From CBDDKS01 sp965230335 (GTDB lineage: Bacteria; Pseudomonadota; Gammaproteobacteria; Enterobacterales; Kangiellaceae), in assembly GCA_965230335.1 (NCBI GenBank), contig CBDDKS010000006.1, positions 992,001-1,056,000 of the forward strand: a DNA stretch of 64,000 bases. The letters are read 5' to 3'. A program made the translations under genes and the position numbers. This document shows positions 7,656-16,625 of this stretch, in pieces (the first letter of the stretch is position 1; each line of letters opens with the position of its first letter). The notes below the pieces were generated by a model. That model made no database searches and was not told the origin of the DNA. It was given only the letters and a program-made list of their open reading frames with translations.

Positions 7656-8915
7656 TTAAAGATCTCTATACCAAATACTGGTAGCCATTTGTTTTAACTG
7701 TTCTGTATTGTCTGCTGTTGGCAACCAATGCTCATGGCTCATCACCGCATGTCGTAAAAAATCTAAAAAGGGTAAATGTGTTCTTAATACACGTTTCTCT
7801 CTATGACGCACCAAAGGATTAAAAAAACCATGAAATGACAAAAGTTGTGATGGTCTTTTTTTTACCCAGTTCCAGGAACCCATTTCTAAAGTTAATGGCA
7901 AAAAACAAGATTGTGAATATTCAAATGATTGATCATTTTCTCGTTTTTTTTGTATCCTGTTCTTTTCGACATTCATTGAGTGATGTAAAGATTCTTGTGG
8001 TTTTGATTGTGATGGCTGCTGCAATACCTGAAGTGCATCATTTTTAGCTCTACCATAGCGTTTATAAAAATAATCCCAAATATCGCCATGGGTTAAATAA
8101 TTGTTGGACTGTGGTTCAAAAATATAATTATGATGTGGATAGTTACTTTCCCAAAGTAACTTTAAAGCCATAATAGGCGCAATATCATTTAAAGGACGTC
8201 TTCGATAAGCATAGGGAAACCATAAACGATCCCGAAAGCCAAAACCTGAATGACAATCCAGAGAAATCAATAGTGGTGTTTGATGGCACAACCGTTTTAC
8301 TTCTGCTTCCAATACCTGATTTTCTTTTTCAAAAACACCCACAGAACCTCGATACCAGGAAAAAAAAGGTGAGAGTCTTTGTCCACCAACCAAAAAAGGC
8401 ACCTTGCCTTCGGCATCAATTGGTGCATTACGCATTAAGTCAACACCACGTGCATTTGAACGGTGATTTAAAAACATCCCTCCTGGATTCGCAATAGGAA
8501 TAAATGTAGCAGACATCATTTGAAATCCCTTTAATAATGACACATCCCACTGCAGTCTTTGCAACCATGTACTCATTACCGCAATCACCACCCGGGAACC
8601 AATGCGTTCAATTCCATGAACACCGCCCACAATTAATAGATGCGGCTGTTGTGGAGAAAATTGCCCAAATTCAATTTTATAAATAGGCAGTTGCAGTCCA
8701 TGGCATTCAATCATCTCACAGCAAGTCACCAAAATACCCACTTCTGTATTTAGCAAGATTCTTTCCAATTCCAGCAATTCAGGCAAACGCTTTTGCAATA
8801 TTTGTTTTTCGACAATACTCCTTTTATCCATAATTGATTTAATCAAATTATGAGATTTCAATATTCTTTTTTTCGAATAACTCTTTTCAACATCAAAATT
8901 GATGGGTTGTGCCAT
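7656..8915 (-). CDS. M14-family zinc carboxypeptidase-like protein
   Basis: This 419-aa protein has the zinc motif H-x-x-E (GGVHGIER), the conserved substrate-side segment NPGGMFLNHRSNARGVDLMRN, a second zinc His in SLDCHSGFG, and a probable catalytic Glu in LTLEMGSWNW. This is the layout of M14 (carboxypeptidase A / succinylglutamate desuccinylase-like) enzymes. A low-complexity insert (QQPSQSKPQESLHHSMNVEK) separates the zinc His from the catalytic Glu. There is no signal peptide, so it is cytoplasmic. It is followed without a gap by an alpha/beta hydrolase. The substrate is unknown. Confidence 0.8.
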   Translation of the reverse strand: MAQPINFDVEKSYSKKRILKSHNLIKSIMDKRSIVEKQILQKRLPELLELERILLNTEVGILVTCCEMIECHGLQLPIYKIEFGQFSPQQPHLLIVGGVHGIERIGSRVVIAVMSTWLQRLQWDVSLLKGFQMMSATFIPIANPGGMFLNHRSNARGVDLMRNAPIDAEGKVPFLVGGQRLSPFFSWYRGSVGVFEKENQVLEAEVKRLCHQTPLLISLDCHSGFGFRDRLWFPYAYRRRPLNDIAPIMALKLLWESNYPHHNYIFEPQSNNYLTHGDIWDYFYKRYGRAKNDALQVLQQPSQSKPQESLHHSMNVEKNRIQKKRENDQSFEYSQSCFLPLTLEMGSWNWVKKRPSQLLSFHGFFNPLVRHREKRVLRTHLPFLDFLRHAVMSHEHWLPTADNTEQLKQMATSIWYRDL

Positions 8916-9067
8916 AGTTTTTTACCATCAAGCCAAAAACAATGAACTATCAAATATTATCTATCTTTAAGCATGGTGACAAATAGGTACTTTTTCCAAT
9001 GAAATGCAATAAAATCATCAAATACTTCTCAAAAATATATATTTGTTAGTATCTAGTTAGTAACTTC

Positions 9068-9076
9068 TGCTAAAAT
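9068..9076 (+). promoter_or_regulatory. Possible extended -10 promoter upstream of aroQ
   Basis: TGC-TAAAAT fits an extended -10 element about 130 bp before aroQ. No good -35 at standard spacing. The rest of the 290-bp divergent gap shows nothing else. Confidence 0.3.
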
Positions 9077-9206
9077 CTAAAAAAGTACAAATTTAATCAT
9101 AAATATCTAGACATGCCGTCTCAGCTTAGGCAAAATGCAAATTTTAGCCGATACACACTGGTTAAATTGTCTTTTTCTACTTTTAGCAGCATGTTAGCCG
9201 AATATA

Positions 9207-9644
9207 ATGAAAGTTTTATTAATCAATGGTCCTAACCTGAATCTTCTTGGTTCCCGAGAGCCAGAAAAATATGGTCATGCCACGTTAAAACAAATTGAAA
9301 GTGAGGTTGGCGATTTATTTCAAAAACACCATATTCAGTTGGAATGTTTTCAAAGCAATGCCGAGCATGAGCTGATTGAAACCATTCAACAGTCCCCAAA
9401 GCAAAAAGTCGATTTTATTTTATTCAACCCCGCAGCCTTCACACATACAAGCATTGCCTTAAGAGATTCTTTATTAGCCGTTAATTTACCTTTTGTGGAA
9501 ATACATTTAACGAATCCACATCAAAGGGAAGATTTTCGACGTACCTCTTATTTTTCAGATATTGCCAAAGCCGTCATTGCTGGTTTTGGCAAACACAGTT
9601 ATTTGTATGCGGCTGACTGGGTCATTCAACAATTAAAACATTAA
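9207..9644 (+). CDS. aroQ: 3-dehydroquinate dehydratase, type II
   Basis: This 145-aa protein is the usual length for the dodecameric type II enzyme that converts 3-dehydroquinate to 3-dehydroshikimate in the shikimate pathway. Motifs seen are the N-terminal NGPNLNLLGSREPEKYG with the catalytic Tyr, FNPAAFTHTSIALRD, and EIHLTNPHQREDFRRTSYF, with the catalytic His in EIH and an Arg that binds substrate. The last motif is normally HxSNxHxRE; here HLTNPHQRED is a mild variant. It is followed by accB after 37 bp, the conserved gammaproteobacterial aroQ-accB-accC order. Confidence 0.97.
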   Translation: MKVLLINGPNLNLLGSREPEKYGHATLKQIESEVGDLFQKHHIQLECFQSNAEHELIETIQQSPKQKVDFILFNPAAFTHTSIALRDSLLAVNLPFVEIHLTNPHQREDFRRTSYFSDIAKAVIAGFGKHSYLYAADWVIQQLKH

Positions 9645-9681
9645 CCTTCTCTTTATCGAGATTACACAAAAGGTCAACTCT

Positions 9682-10161
9682 ATGGATATTAGAAAAGTAA
9701 AAAAACTCATTGAGCTACTTGAAGAATCAGGTGTTGCTGAAATTGAAATTAAAGAAGGTGAAGAATCCGTACGCATCAGCCGTGCTTCTTCTCATGCATT
9801 ACCTGTTGCTCAACCTCTTCAATATCAGGCCCAACCTATGGCAATGTCTGGTGAACCCCAGGCCCCCATAAGTGCACCCTCTCATGAAGCTACTTCTCAA
9901 ACCTCCACAACACCAACACCGACATCCGGTACACCCATTAAATCGCCAATGGTAGGAACTTTCTACAGAGCACCTTCACCTTCTGCAAAACCTTTTGTTG
10001 AAGTGGGTGACCATGTAAACCCTGGAGATACCTTATGTATCGTTGAAGCGATGAAAATGATGAATCATATTGAGTCAGAAGTATCAGGCACGATCAAAGC
10101 CATTTTGGTTACCGACAATGAAGCTGTCGAGTTTGACGAAGTATTATTTATTATTGAATAG
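9682..10161 (+). CDS. accB: Biotin carboxyl carrier protein of acetyl-CoA carboxylase
   Basis: This 159-aa BCCP has an N-terminal dimerisation segment (DIRKVKKLIELLEESGVAEIEI), a Pro/Ala/Thr-rich linker at about residues 45-85, and a C-terminal biotinyl domain. The biotinylation motif EAMKMMN has its Lys at position 125, 34 residues before the end as in the family. It carries the carboxylated biotin between AccC and the carboxyltransferase in the first step of fatty acid synthesis. It is in an operon with aroQ and accC. Confidence 0.98.
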   Translation: MDIRKVKKLIELLEESGVAEIEIKEGEESVRISRASSHALPVAQPLQYQAQPMAMSGEPQAPISAPSHEATSQTSTTPTPTSGTPIKSPMVGTFYRAPSPSAKPFVEVGDHVNPGDTLCIVEAMKMMNHIESEVSGTIKAILVTDNEAVEFDEVLFIIE

Positions 10162-10232
10162 TGTCTATCAAAAAAACGTTCCAGTATTTCGATAAATGCT
10201 CAATAAAAAATATCATCATTAGGTAAATATTT

Positions 10233-11588
10233 ATGCTAGAAAAAGTTGTCATCGCTAACCGTGGCGAAATTGCGCTCAGAATATTAAGAGCCTGTCGGGA
10301 ATTGGGCATTAAAACCGTTGCAGTACATTCAGTCGCTGATGCAAATTTAATGCATGTCAAACTGGCAGATGAATCAGTCTGTATCGGACCAGCCACCCCT
10401 TCTTTAAGTTATTTGAATATTCCAGCCATTATTGCAACCGCTGAAGTCACTGATGCTGTCGCAATACACCCAGGATATGGATTTCTAGCTGAAAATGCAG
10501 ACTTTGCTGAACGAGTTGAACAATCTGGCTTCACATTTATTGGCCCCAAAGCAGAAACCATTCGCCTGATGGGAGATAAAGTTTCTGCTATCAACGCCAT
10601 GAAAAAAGCAGGGGTTCCCTGTGTTCCTGGTTCGGACGGACCTTTAGGTGACAATGATGAAGAAAACCGAATGCTGGCAAAACGGATTGCTTATCCAATT
10701 ATTATCAAAGCTTCTGGCGGCGGTGGCGGCCGGGGCATGCGAGTTGTACGACATGAAAGTGAATTACTGACTGCTATTGCTTTAACCAAAAATGAAGCCA
10801 AGGCTGCTTTTGATAATGACATGGTTTATATGGAAAAGTTTTTAGAAACTCCCCGCCATGTTGAAATACAGGTACTCTGTGATAATCATGGCAATGCCAT
10901 TTATTTGGGAGAGCGTGACTGCTCTATGCAACGTCGCCATCAAAAAGTGGTTGAAGAAGCCCCTGCTCCAGGTATCAGTGATGAAATGCGCACCTTTATT
11001 GGTGAACGCTGTGTACAAGCCTGCCAGGAAATTGGCTATCGTGGTGCCGGTACTTTCGAGTTTTTATATGAAAAAGGTGAGTTTTATTTTATTGAAATGA
11101 ATACACGTGTTCAGGTTGAACATCCAGTTACCGAAATGGTCTCCGGTGTAGATATTATTAAGGAGCAATTACGTATTGCAGAAGGCCAGCCTTTATCCTT
11201 TAAGCAGGAAGATATCCGCTTAAAAGGGCATTCTATCGAATGCCGAATTAATGCAGAACATCCACAAACCTTTATTCCTTCACCTGGCACTATTACCACA
11301 TATCATGCCCCGGGCGGCCCAGGCGTACGCTGGGACTCCCACATTTATGCAGGCTATAAAGTGCCGCCAAATTATGATTCAATGATTGGTAAACTCATCA
11401 CCTATGGTGAAACCCGGGAAGTCGCCATGGCACGAATGCAAATGGCACTGGAAGAAATTGTGATCGAAGGTATCCACACCAATATTCCTTTGCAAAAAGA
11501 CATTATGGCTGATATCAATTTTCACAAAGGTGGTAGCAATATCCACTATCTTGAAAAAAAATTGGCCGAACTGTCAGAAAATGAATAA
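10233..11588 (+). CDS. accC: Biotin carboxylase subunit of acetyl-CoA carboxylase
   Basis: This 451-aa protein carboxylates the biotin of AccB using ATP and bicarbonate. It has the N-terminal domain (KVVIANRGEIALRILRACRELGI), the glycine-rich ATP lid (KASGGGGGRGMRVV), the RDCSMQRRHQKVVEEAPAP segment, and the active-site stretch EMNTRVQVEHPVTEMVSG. Length and motifs are standard. It follows accB after 71 bp. A possible weak hairpin (CCAAGCC/GGCTGG) lies downstream. Confidence 0.98.
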   Translation: MLEKVVIANRGEIALRILRACRELGIKTVAVHSVADANLMHVKLADESVCIGPATPSLSYLNIPAIIATAEVTDAVAIHPGYGFLAENADFAERVEQSGFTFIGPKAETIRLMGDKVSAINAMKKAGVPCVPGSDGPLGDNDEENRMLAKRIAYPIIIKASGGGGGRGMRVVRHESELLTAIALTKNEAKAAFDNDMVYMEKFLETPRHVEIQVLCDNHGNAIYLGERDCSMQRRHQKVVEEAPAPGISDEMRTFIGERCVQACQEIGYRGAGTFEFLYEKGEFYFIEMNTRVQVEHPVTEMVSGVDIIKEQLRIAEGQPLSFKQEDIRLKGHSIECRINAEHPQTFIPSPGTITTYHAPGGPGVRWDSHIYAGYKVPPNYDSMIGKLITYGETREVAMARMQMALEEIVIEGIHTNIPLQKDIMADINFHKGGSNIHYLEKKLAELSENE

Positions 11589-11666
11589 TGCCTGTTTTAT
11601 ATATCGAACAGACCATACTGACTCCAAGCCCGGATAATTTAGGCTGGACTTTCTTTCCGGTTATTT

Positions 11667-11742
11667 AACCTCAACTGCGCATAAGAAAAGTTCACATTGT
11701 TTTGCAAGTGTCGGAGAATTTTTCTTATGCGCAGCTGAGGTT
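11667..11742. repeat. Long inverted repeat between accC and the RDD gene
   Basis: Left arm 11667-11689 and right arm 11720-11742 pair over 23 positions with one A/C mismatch (core CTGCGCATAAGAAAA / TTTTCTTATGCGCAG). The right arm covers the stop codon of the convergent RDD gene. It may be a bidirectional terminator or a small mobile hairpin element. A 12-nt part of the outer arm (TAACCTCAGCTG) recurs near 30590. Confidence 0.65.
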
Positions 11743-12187
11743 ATTTAGGTAATTGCACTAAATAGGCACCGACAGCAATGTCATGCCAACCACGCCTTTG
11801 TGGATCAAAGAAAGCCCAGAGATTCGCAAAACCACCTAAAGATAATAACGCCCTTATTAAGGATGCCTGCCAACTCAAATGCTGACCATGCTCATCAATC
11901 AGTAACAAGCGCCATGTTTTATAACCAATGGTCTGCCCTCCACTTTTCCAGCACCAGATATAGTAAACCGAGACACTCAATAAAAGATAACCCCACCATA
12001 ATGGGTGAGCACTCAGAGTCTGTCCTATGCTCTTCACATCCCATTGCAAAGACAAAAACAAGCCATATACTAAAGAATAACCTATAATCAAGGCTAAACA
12101 AAACACCCCAAAGGCGGGTAACAAATCGTAAATATAAGCAAAAACCCTCTTCCAGGGCGATGCAGGTGAAGCCGGTATTTTTGCCAT
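11741..12187 (-). CDS. RDD-family membrane protein
   Basis: This 148-aa protein begins with the RDD signature region (WKRVFAYIYDLLPAFGVF) and has three or four membrane helices. The second signature, GGQTIGYKTWRLLLID, and the ending GWHDIAVGAYLVQLP are typical of the family. RDD proteins are small inner-membrane proteins, some linked to ion transport; the role here is unknown. It is convergent with accC and divergent from the nucleotide-sugar genes. Confidence 0.85.
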   Translation of the reverse strand: MAKIPASPASPWKRVFAYIYDLLPAFGVFCLALIIGYSLVYGLFLSLQWDVKSIGQTLSAHPLWWGYLLLSVSVYYIWCWKSGGQTIGYKTWRLLLIDEHGQHLSWQASLIRALLSLGGFANLWAFFDPQRRGWHDIAVGAYLVQLPK

Positions 12188-12325
12188 AGGTCACGTACTG
12201 TATTTCATAGGTCTACTCAAAAAACAGAGTGTACCAATAACCTCTATTTTTAACTAGGACGTGATACAATTAGATACTTGGTTAAATAACCTATCATCCA
12301 TGGGTTTATTTTTACTGACTAAACA

Positions 12326-12389
12326 TTAGAGGCTGTTTACCTTTTACAGGCTTAACAGGAATAACCTATAAAAGATAAACAACCCCTAA
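12326..12389. repeat. Palindromic copy of the interspersed repeat (copy B)
   Basis: A 29-nt arm (12326-12354) and its imperfect inverted partner (12362-12389), with a 7-nt loop, form a 64-nt palindrome. It ends 23 bp before the tviB ATG. In RNA it would be a strong hairpin in the 5' leader of the operon, so it may affect expression of tviB and the epimerase. Confidence 0.7.
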
Positions 12390-12412
12390 AATCATTCAGG
12401 AAACAAACAATT

Positions 12413-13699
12413 ATGACGCATCAACGAAAAATCTCTGTTGTAGGACTTGGCTATGTTGGTTTACCCGTTGCCGTCGCTTTTGGGCACAAAAGTGAAGTGA
12501 TTGGTTTTGATATCAGTGAAGCACGCATTAATGAACTTAAGGAAAACTATGATCGCACATTAGAAGTCACTTCAGAAGAATTACAAGGTACTCATATTCA
12601 ATATTCTGCTAATCCTCAGGATCTCAGAGAAGCCGATTTTCATATTATTGCCGTACCCACCCCCATTAATGCTTCTCGACAACCCGATCTACGCCCCATT
12701 CTTTCTGCGTCAAAAACCATTGGCGAACAATTGAAAAAAGGAGATATTGTTGTTTTTGAATCGACCGTCTATCCGGGTGCAACTGAAGAAGACTGTGTAC
12801 CCATTTTAGAGTCCACTTCTGGACTAACCTGCGGTACAGACTTTTTTGTAGGCTATTCACCTGAGCGTATCAATCCAGGCGATAAAGAACACACGTTTAC
12901 AAAAATTACCAAAGTGGTTTCTGGCATGAATCAGGAAACATTAGATATTGTGGCCGATGTTTATTCCAGTGTTGTTGAAGCCGGTGTTTATAAAGCAGCC
13001 ACCATTAAAGTTGCTGAAGCTGCAAAAGTCATCGAAAATACTCAAAGAGATGTCAATATTTCCTTAATGAATGAGCTTGCACTCATTTTCGATAAAATGA
13101 ATATCGATACGTTGGATGTATTGGAAGCCGCAGGCACAAAATGGAATTTTTTACCCTTCCGCCCAGGCCTCGTTGGGGGACACTGTATCGGTGTTGATCC
13201 TTACTATCTCACCCATAAAGCAGAATTATTAGGACATCATCCCGAAGTTATTTTATCGGGACGACGCATTAATGATGGCATGGGGCAATATATTGCCCAG
13301 CAAGGCATTAAGCGCTTAATTATTGACGGTGTTGATGTCAAATCCTCTAAAGTGGCGGTTATGGGGCTCACCTTTAAAGAGGATTGTCCTGATTTAAGAA
13401 ACTCCAAAGTTATCGATATTATCAGTGAACTCAAAAGTTTTGGTATAGAACCTCTGGTACATGACCCTATGGCTGATGCACAAGAAGCACTCGAAGAATA
13501 TGGTGTCACTCTTGTTGAAAAAGAACAATTGAATAACCTTGATTTAATCTTTATTGCCGTAGCTCATAATGACTACCGCCAATTAACGGTTAATGATTTT
13601 TCCAACCTATTAAACAGCAACGGTCATATTTATGATATCAAAGGGGTACTTGATCGCAATGCCTTCGCCTCTTCAGATATAGAATTATGGCGTTTGTAA
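12413..13699 (+). CDS. tviB: Nucleotide sugar dehydrogenase, TviB/WecC type
   Basis: This 428-aa enzyme oxidises the C6 of a UDP-hexose to the uronic acid using two NAD+. It has the Rossmann start ISVVGLGYVGLPVAVAFG, the central domain (KVAEAAKVIENTQRDVNISLMNE), the catalytic Cys258 in GGHCIGVDPYY, and a C-terminal UDP-binding domain (GLTFKEDCPDLRNSK). It resembles the Vi-antigen TviB/VipA branch (UDP-GlcNAc to UDP-GlcNAcA) more than UDP-glucose dehydrogenase. It is followed by an epimerase after 43 bp, matching the TviB-TviC order. It probably makes a uronic-acid sugar donor for surface polysaccharide. Confidence 0.9.
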   Translation: MTHQRKISVVGLGYVGLPVAVAFGHKSEVIGFDISEARINELKENYDRTLEVTSEELQGTHIQYSANPQDLREADFHIIAVPTPINASRQPDLRPILSASKTIGEQLKKGDIVVFESTVYPGATEEDCVPILESTSGLTCGTDFFVGYSPERINPGDKEHTFTKITKVVSGMNQETLDIVADVYSSVVEAGVYKAATIKVAEAAKVIENTQRDVNISLMNELALIFDKMNIDTLDVLEAAGTKWNFLPFRPGLVGGHCIGVDPYYLTHKAELLGHHPEVILSGRRINDGMGQYIAQQGIKRLIIDGVDVKSSKVAVMGLTFKEDCPDLRNSKVIDIISELKSFGIEPLVHDPMADAQEALEEYGVTLVEKEQLNNLDLIFIAVAHNDYRQLTVNDFSNLLNSNGHIYDIKGVLDRNAFASSDIELWRL

Positions 13700-13742
13700 G
13701 CAGATTTCTTTATCCATTTAATCAAACAGGTATACAAAAATT

Positions 13743-14750
13743 ATGAAAGTCTTAGTCACTGGTGCAGCTGGATTTATTGGTTTTAATGTCAGTCGCTATT
13801 TATTAAATCGTGGCGATACTGTTGTTGGTGTTGATAATTTAAATAATTATTATGACGTTAACTTAAAACAATCCAGATTGAACATTTTAAAAGAAAATTC
13901 TGAATTTGAATTTGTCAAAATGAATATTGCTGACAAAGATGGAATGACCGATTTATTTAAAACACACCAATTTGATAATGTAATTCATCTTGCAGCACAA
14001 GCCGGTGTACGTTACTCCTTGCAAAACCCTCATGCTTATATGGAATCTAACATTATTGGTACATTAAACATTCTCGAAGGTTGTCGTCATAATGATGTTC
14101 ATCATTGTGTTTATGCATCATCCAGCTCTGTTTATGGCGCCAATACCTTACAACCCTTTTCAGAGCATCACAATATTGATCATCCAGTATCACTTTATGC
14201 TGCCAGTAAAAAATCCAATGAATTAATGGCACACAGTTACTCTCACTTATATGGTATGAAAACAACTGGGTTACGCTTTTTTACTGTCTATGGTCCCTGG
14301 GGTCGACCTGATATGGCATTGTTCTTATTTACCAAAGGGATTCTTGAAGGAACACCCATAGATATTTTTAATCATGGCAATATGATTCGTGACTTTACCT
14401 ATATTGACGACATTGTTGAAGGGGTGGTTCGTGCCATGGATAATCCGCCTAATCCCAATGAAGCCTGGAGTGGTGATCGCCCTGATCCAGCAACCAGTTA
14501 TTGTCATTATCGAGTCTTTAATATTGGCAATAATAAACCGGTTAAACTTATGGACTTTGTTGAAGCCATTGAAGAAGCGGTTGGCAACAAAGCCATTAAA
14601 AATATGATGGATATTCAACCTGGAGATGTTCCTTCAACCTGTGCCAATGTCTCAGAACTGGAAACTGCTGTTGGTTTTAGGCCTAACACACCTGTAAAAG
14701 AAGGGATTGAGCGTTTTGTCAGTTGGTATCGAGACTACTACAACGTATAA
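13743..14750 (+). CDS. NAD-dependent UDP-uronate 4-epimerase-like protein
   Basis: This 335-aa extended short-chain dehydrogenase has the NAD motif TGAAGFIGFNVSRYLL, the SSSSVYG segment, and the catalytic pair Tyr152-x3-Lys156 (YAASK). The stretch RFFTVYGPWGRPDMALFLFTKGILEG is typical of UDP-glucuronate 4-epimerases. It likely epimerises the product of the preceding dehydrogenase (UDP-GlcA to UDP-GalA, or the N-acetyl forms). An intrinsic terminator follows. Confidence 0.88.
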   Translation: MKVLVTGAAGFIGFNVSRYLLNRGDTVVGVDNLNNYYDVNLKQSRLNILKENSEFEFVKMNIADKDGMTDLFKTHQFDNVIHLAAQAGVRYSLQNPHAYMESNIIGTLNILEGCRHNDVHHCVYASSSSVYGANTLQPFSEHHNIDHPVSLYAASKKSNELMAHSYSHLYGMKTTGLRFFTVYGPWGRPDMALFLFTKGILEGTPIDIFNHGNMIRDFTYIDDIVEGVVRAMDNPPNPNEAWSGDRPDPATSYCHYRVFNIGNNKPVKLMDFVEAIEEAVGNKAIKNMMDIQPGDVPSTCANVSELETAVGFRPNTPVKEGIERFVSWYRDYYNV

Positions 14751-14795
14751 TACCTCCTTCTTTTGATAACGCTTTATTCTTTCTGTGTAACATTT

Positions 14796-14829
14796 AAGCC
14801 CCGCACCTTCATTGTTAGGGGCTTGTTTC
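14796..14829 (+). terminator. Intrinsic terminator after the epimerase gene
   Basis: AAGCCCC (14796-14802) pairs with GGGGCTT (14818-14824), followed by GTTTCTTTC. It separates the tviB-epimerase unit from the KAS III-like gene. Confidence 0.6.
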
Positions 14830-14845
14830 TTTCGGAACACCTTTT

Positions 14846-15835
14846 ATGATCATTACTGGCCTTGGTCATTATCACCCACAACACAAAATATCGAATCTTT
14901 TTTTTGAAAGTTTAGATATAGATACAACCGATGCCTGGATTAAAGAAAGAACAGGTATTGAATCCCGCTATTGTGTATTAACCGAAGAACACATTAAAGC
15001 ACTCAGAACAGGTGAAACCAGCATTGAACAATTGAGAGCATCGGATGCCTTCCAAACCATTGCAGACTTGTCTGAAGAGCCTTGGCAAATAGCCAAACAA
15101 CGTTTGAATAAGGGGCTCACTCCCGAGCTGCTCATCTGCGGTACTTCAGTACCAGACTACTATATTCCCGCACACTCATCTGTCATCGCAGAAAAACTTG
15201 CTTTACCTTGCGTTAATTTTGATGCACAAACTGCCTGTAGTTCATTTATTACCAATCTGGCTATTGCACAGGGTATGATGGCAACGCAATCTATAAAATC
15301 CACTGCCATTTTTAATATTGAACGCTATTCATTAACCATGAATTATCAAGACAGGCAAAGCTGTATTTTATTTGGTGATGGTGCTACAGCGGCAATAGTC
15401 GAAGATACAGCTTCTCATGGTCTAAAAGTTTTGGATATTTTATTAGATGCCGATCCTCAAGGTTATGATCATGTAAAAATTCCAACCAATGATTATTTTT
15501 CACAAAACGGAGCACGCGTGCAAAAGTTTGCTGTTTCCAAAACCTGTGACATCAGCAAAAAAATTCTTGAAAAAAATCAGATCACCATAAACGATATTCG
15601 ATATTTTATTGGGCATCAAGCTAACTTAAGAATGCTGCAATCTGTTTGCTCTCGATTACAGTTAAATGATGAACAACATCTGTTTAATGTCAATACACAT
15701 GGTAACCAAGGTGCAGCAGGTGCTCCATCGGTTTTATCGACCCATTGGGATCAATACGAAACAGGCGATATTATTTTAGTAGCGGTTGTCGGTTCAGGTT
15801 TGTCCTGGGGTGCAGCCCTATTGCAAAAATGTTGA
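14846..15835 (+). CDS. 3-oxoacyl-ACP synthase III (KAS III)-like protein
   Basis: This 329-aa thiolase-fold enzyme has the full KAS III catalytic triad: Cys131 (QTACSS), His257 (GHQAN) and Asn283 (NTHGNQGAA). Enzymes of this fold condense an acyl-CoA with malonyl-ACP or a second acyl group. The start (MIITGLGHYHPQHKISN) has the family's GxGxYxP pattern, but there is an insertion around residues 47-85 and no fab genes lie next to it. It is therefore more likely a specialised KAS III homologue than the housekeeping FabH. Confidence 0.85.
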   Translation: MIITGLGHYHPQHKISNLFFESLDIDTTDAWIKERTGIESRYCVLTEEHIKALRTGETSIEQLRASDAFQTIADLSEEPWQIAKQRLNKGLTPELLICGTSVPDYYIPAHSSVIAEKLALPCVNFDAQTACSSFITNLAIAQGMMATQSIKSTAIFNIERYSLTMNYQDRQSCILFGDGATAAIVEDTASHGLKVLDILLDADPQGYDHVKIPTNDYFSQNGARVQKFAVSKTCDISKKILEKNQITINDIRYFIGHQANLRMLQSVCSRLQLNDEQHLFNVNTHGNQGAAGAPSVLSTHWDQYETGDIILVAVVGSGLSWGAALLQKC

Positions 15836-15900
15836 CAGAGCTAACAAGATTAAGCAAAATGCTCGGCCTGCTTCACAGTAAGCTTTTACAATTCAGATAA

Positions 15901-15987
15901 GCCAGAGTGGTGAAATTGGTAGACACAGGGGATTCAAAATCCCCCGCCTTTGCGGGTGTGCCGGTTCGAGTCCGGCCTCTGGTACCA
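15901..15987 (+). tRNA. tRNA-Leu(CAA)
   Basis: An 87-nt class II tRNA with encoded CCA: acceptor GCCAGAG/CTCTGGT, anticodon stem GGGGA/TCCCC with loop TTCAAAA (CAA at 15935-15937), a long variable arm with stem CCCGC/GCGGG, and T-arm GCCGG-TTCGAGT-CCGGC. All signs are standard for tRNA-Leu. Confidence 0.96.
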
Positions 15988-16013
15988 TCTTTTTATTCTA
16001 AGGAGACAATAAG

Positions 16014-16361
16014 GTGAAACAGGCTGCTCTACCTAGCCTGGGAAGTGAAAGACATACCCAGCAATATGCCAGTCAACAATATCCTCAAAGAAACACCTAT
16101 GGCTTGGCAGTCGTTTATGTACAAAACCTGCTAAACACTCGTATGCATTCGACCTCACTTTGGGTTGACGGTGTTTTTGGTCCAAAGACTGATTTACAGA
16201 TCAGGCAATTCCAGGCAACTCAAAGATTAAAAACTGACGGCATTGTCGGTCCATTGACATTAACCAGTCTGGAGGCTGGCTTACCGTCATCGACCCAAAA
16301 GCGACCTAATTCGGGAAGTATGGTTCTTCCTAGAATTGGTTGGGAGGTTTCCACACATTAA
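16014..16361 (+). CDS. Small peptidoglycan-binding domain protein
   Basis: It encodes 115 residues from a GTG start with AAGGAG about ten bases upstream. One PG_binding_1 domain is present (VVYVQNLLNTRM, WVDGVFGPKTDLQIRQFQ, LKTDGIVGPLTLTSLE). There is no signal peptide, catalytic domain or membrane helix, so export is unexplained. It may be a cytoplasmic relic or use the fold for another ligand. It lies alone behind tRNA-Leu. Confidence 0.75.
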   Translation: MKQAALPSLGSERHTQQYASQQYPQRNTYGLAVVYVQNLLNTRMHSTSLWVDGVFGPKTDLQIRQFQATQRLKTDGIVGPLTLTSLEAGLPSSTQKRPNSGSMVLPRIGWEVSTH

Positions 16362-16625
16362 TAGAGCCAGAATCAACTCACTATTCAGTAAACATATCTA
16401 TAAAAATGGACAAGACTCTCACATAGGGATTATATAATTCTTTTAATATCAAATGGTTACATAAAAAAAGATTAATTAAAAAAAACTATCATTTCCATCT
16501 ATTTTTTGAATTTTATTAATAAATAACTTCTCTCTATACTGTGATTAATCCATTCAATAAGTCACTGACTTCTGAGTGGCATTAAAATCAAACACGATCC
16601 ATTCATCCCTAATGAGGAAAAAATC

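Noticed and set aside
14325..14618. Minus-strand ORF inside the epimerase gene
   Set aside because: Shadow of a well-supported gene on the plus strand; no independent start signal or family.
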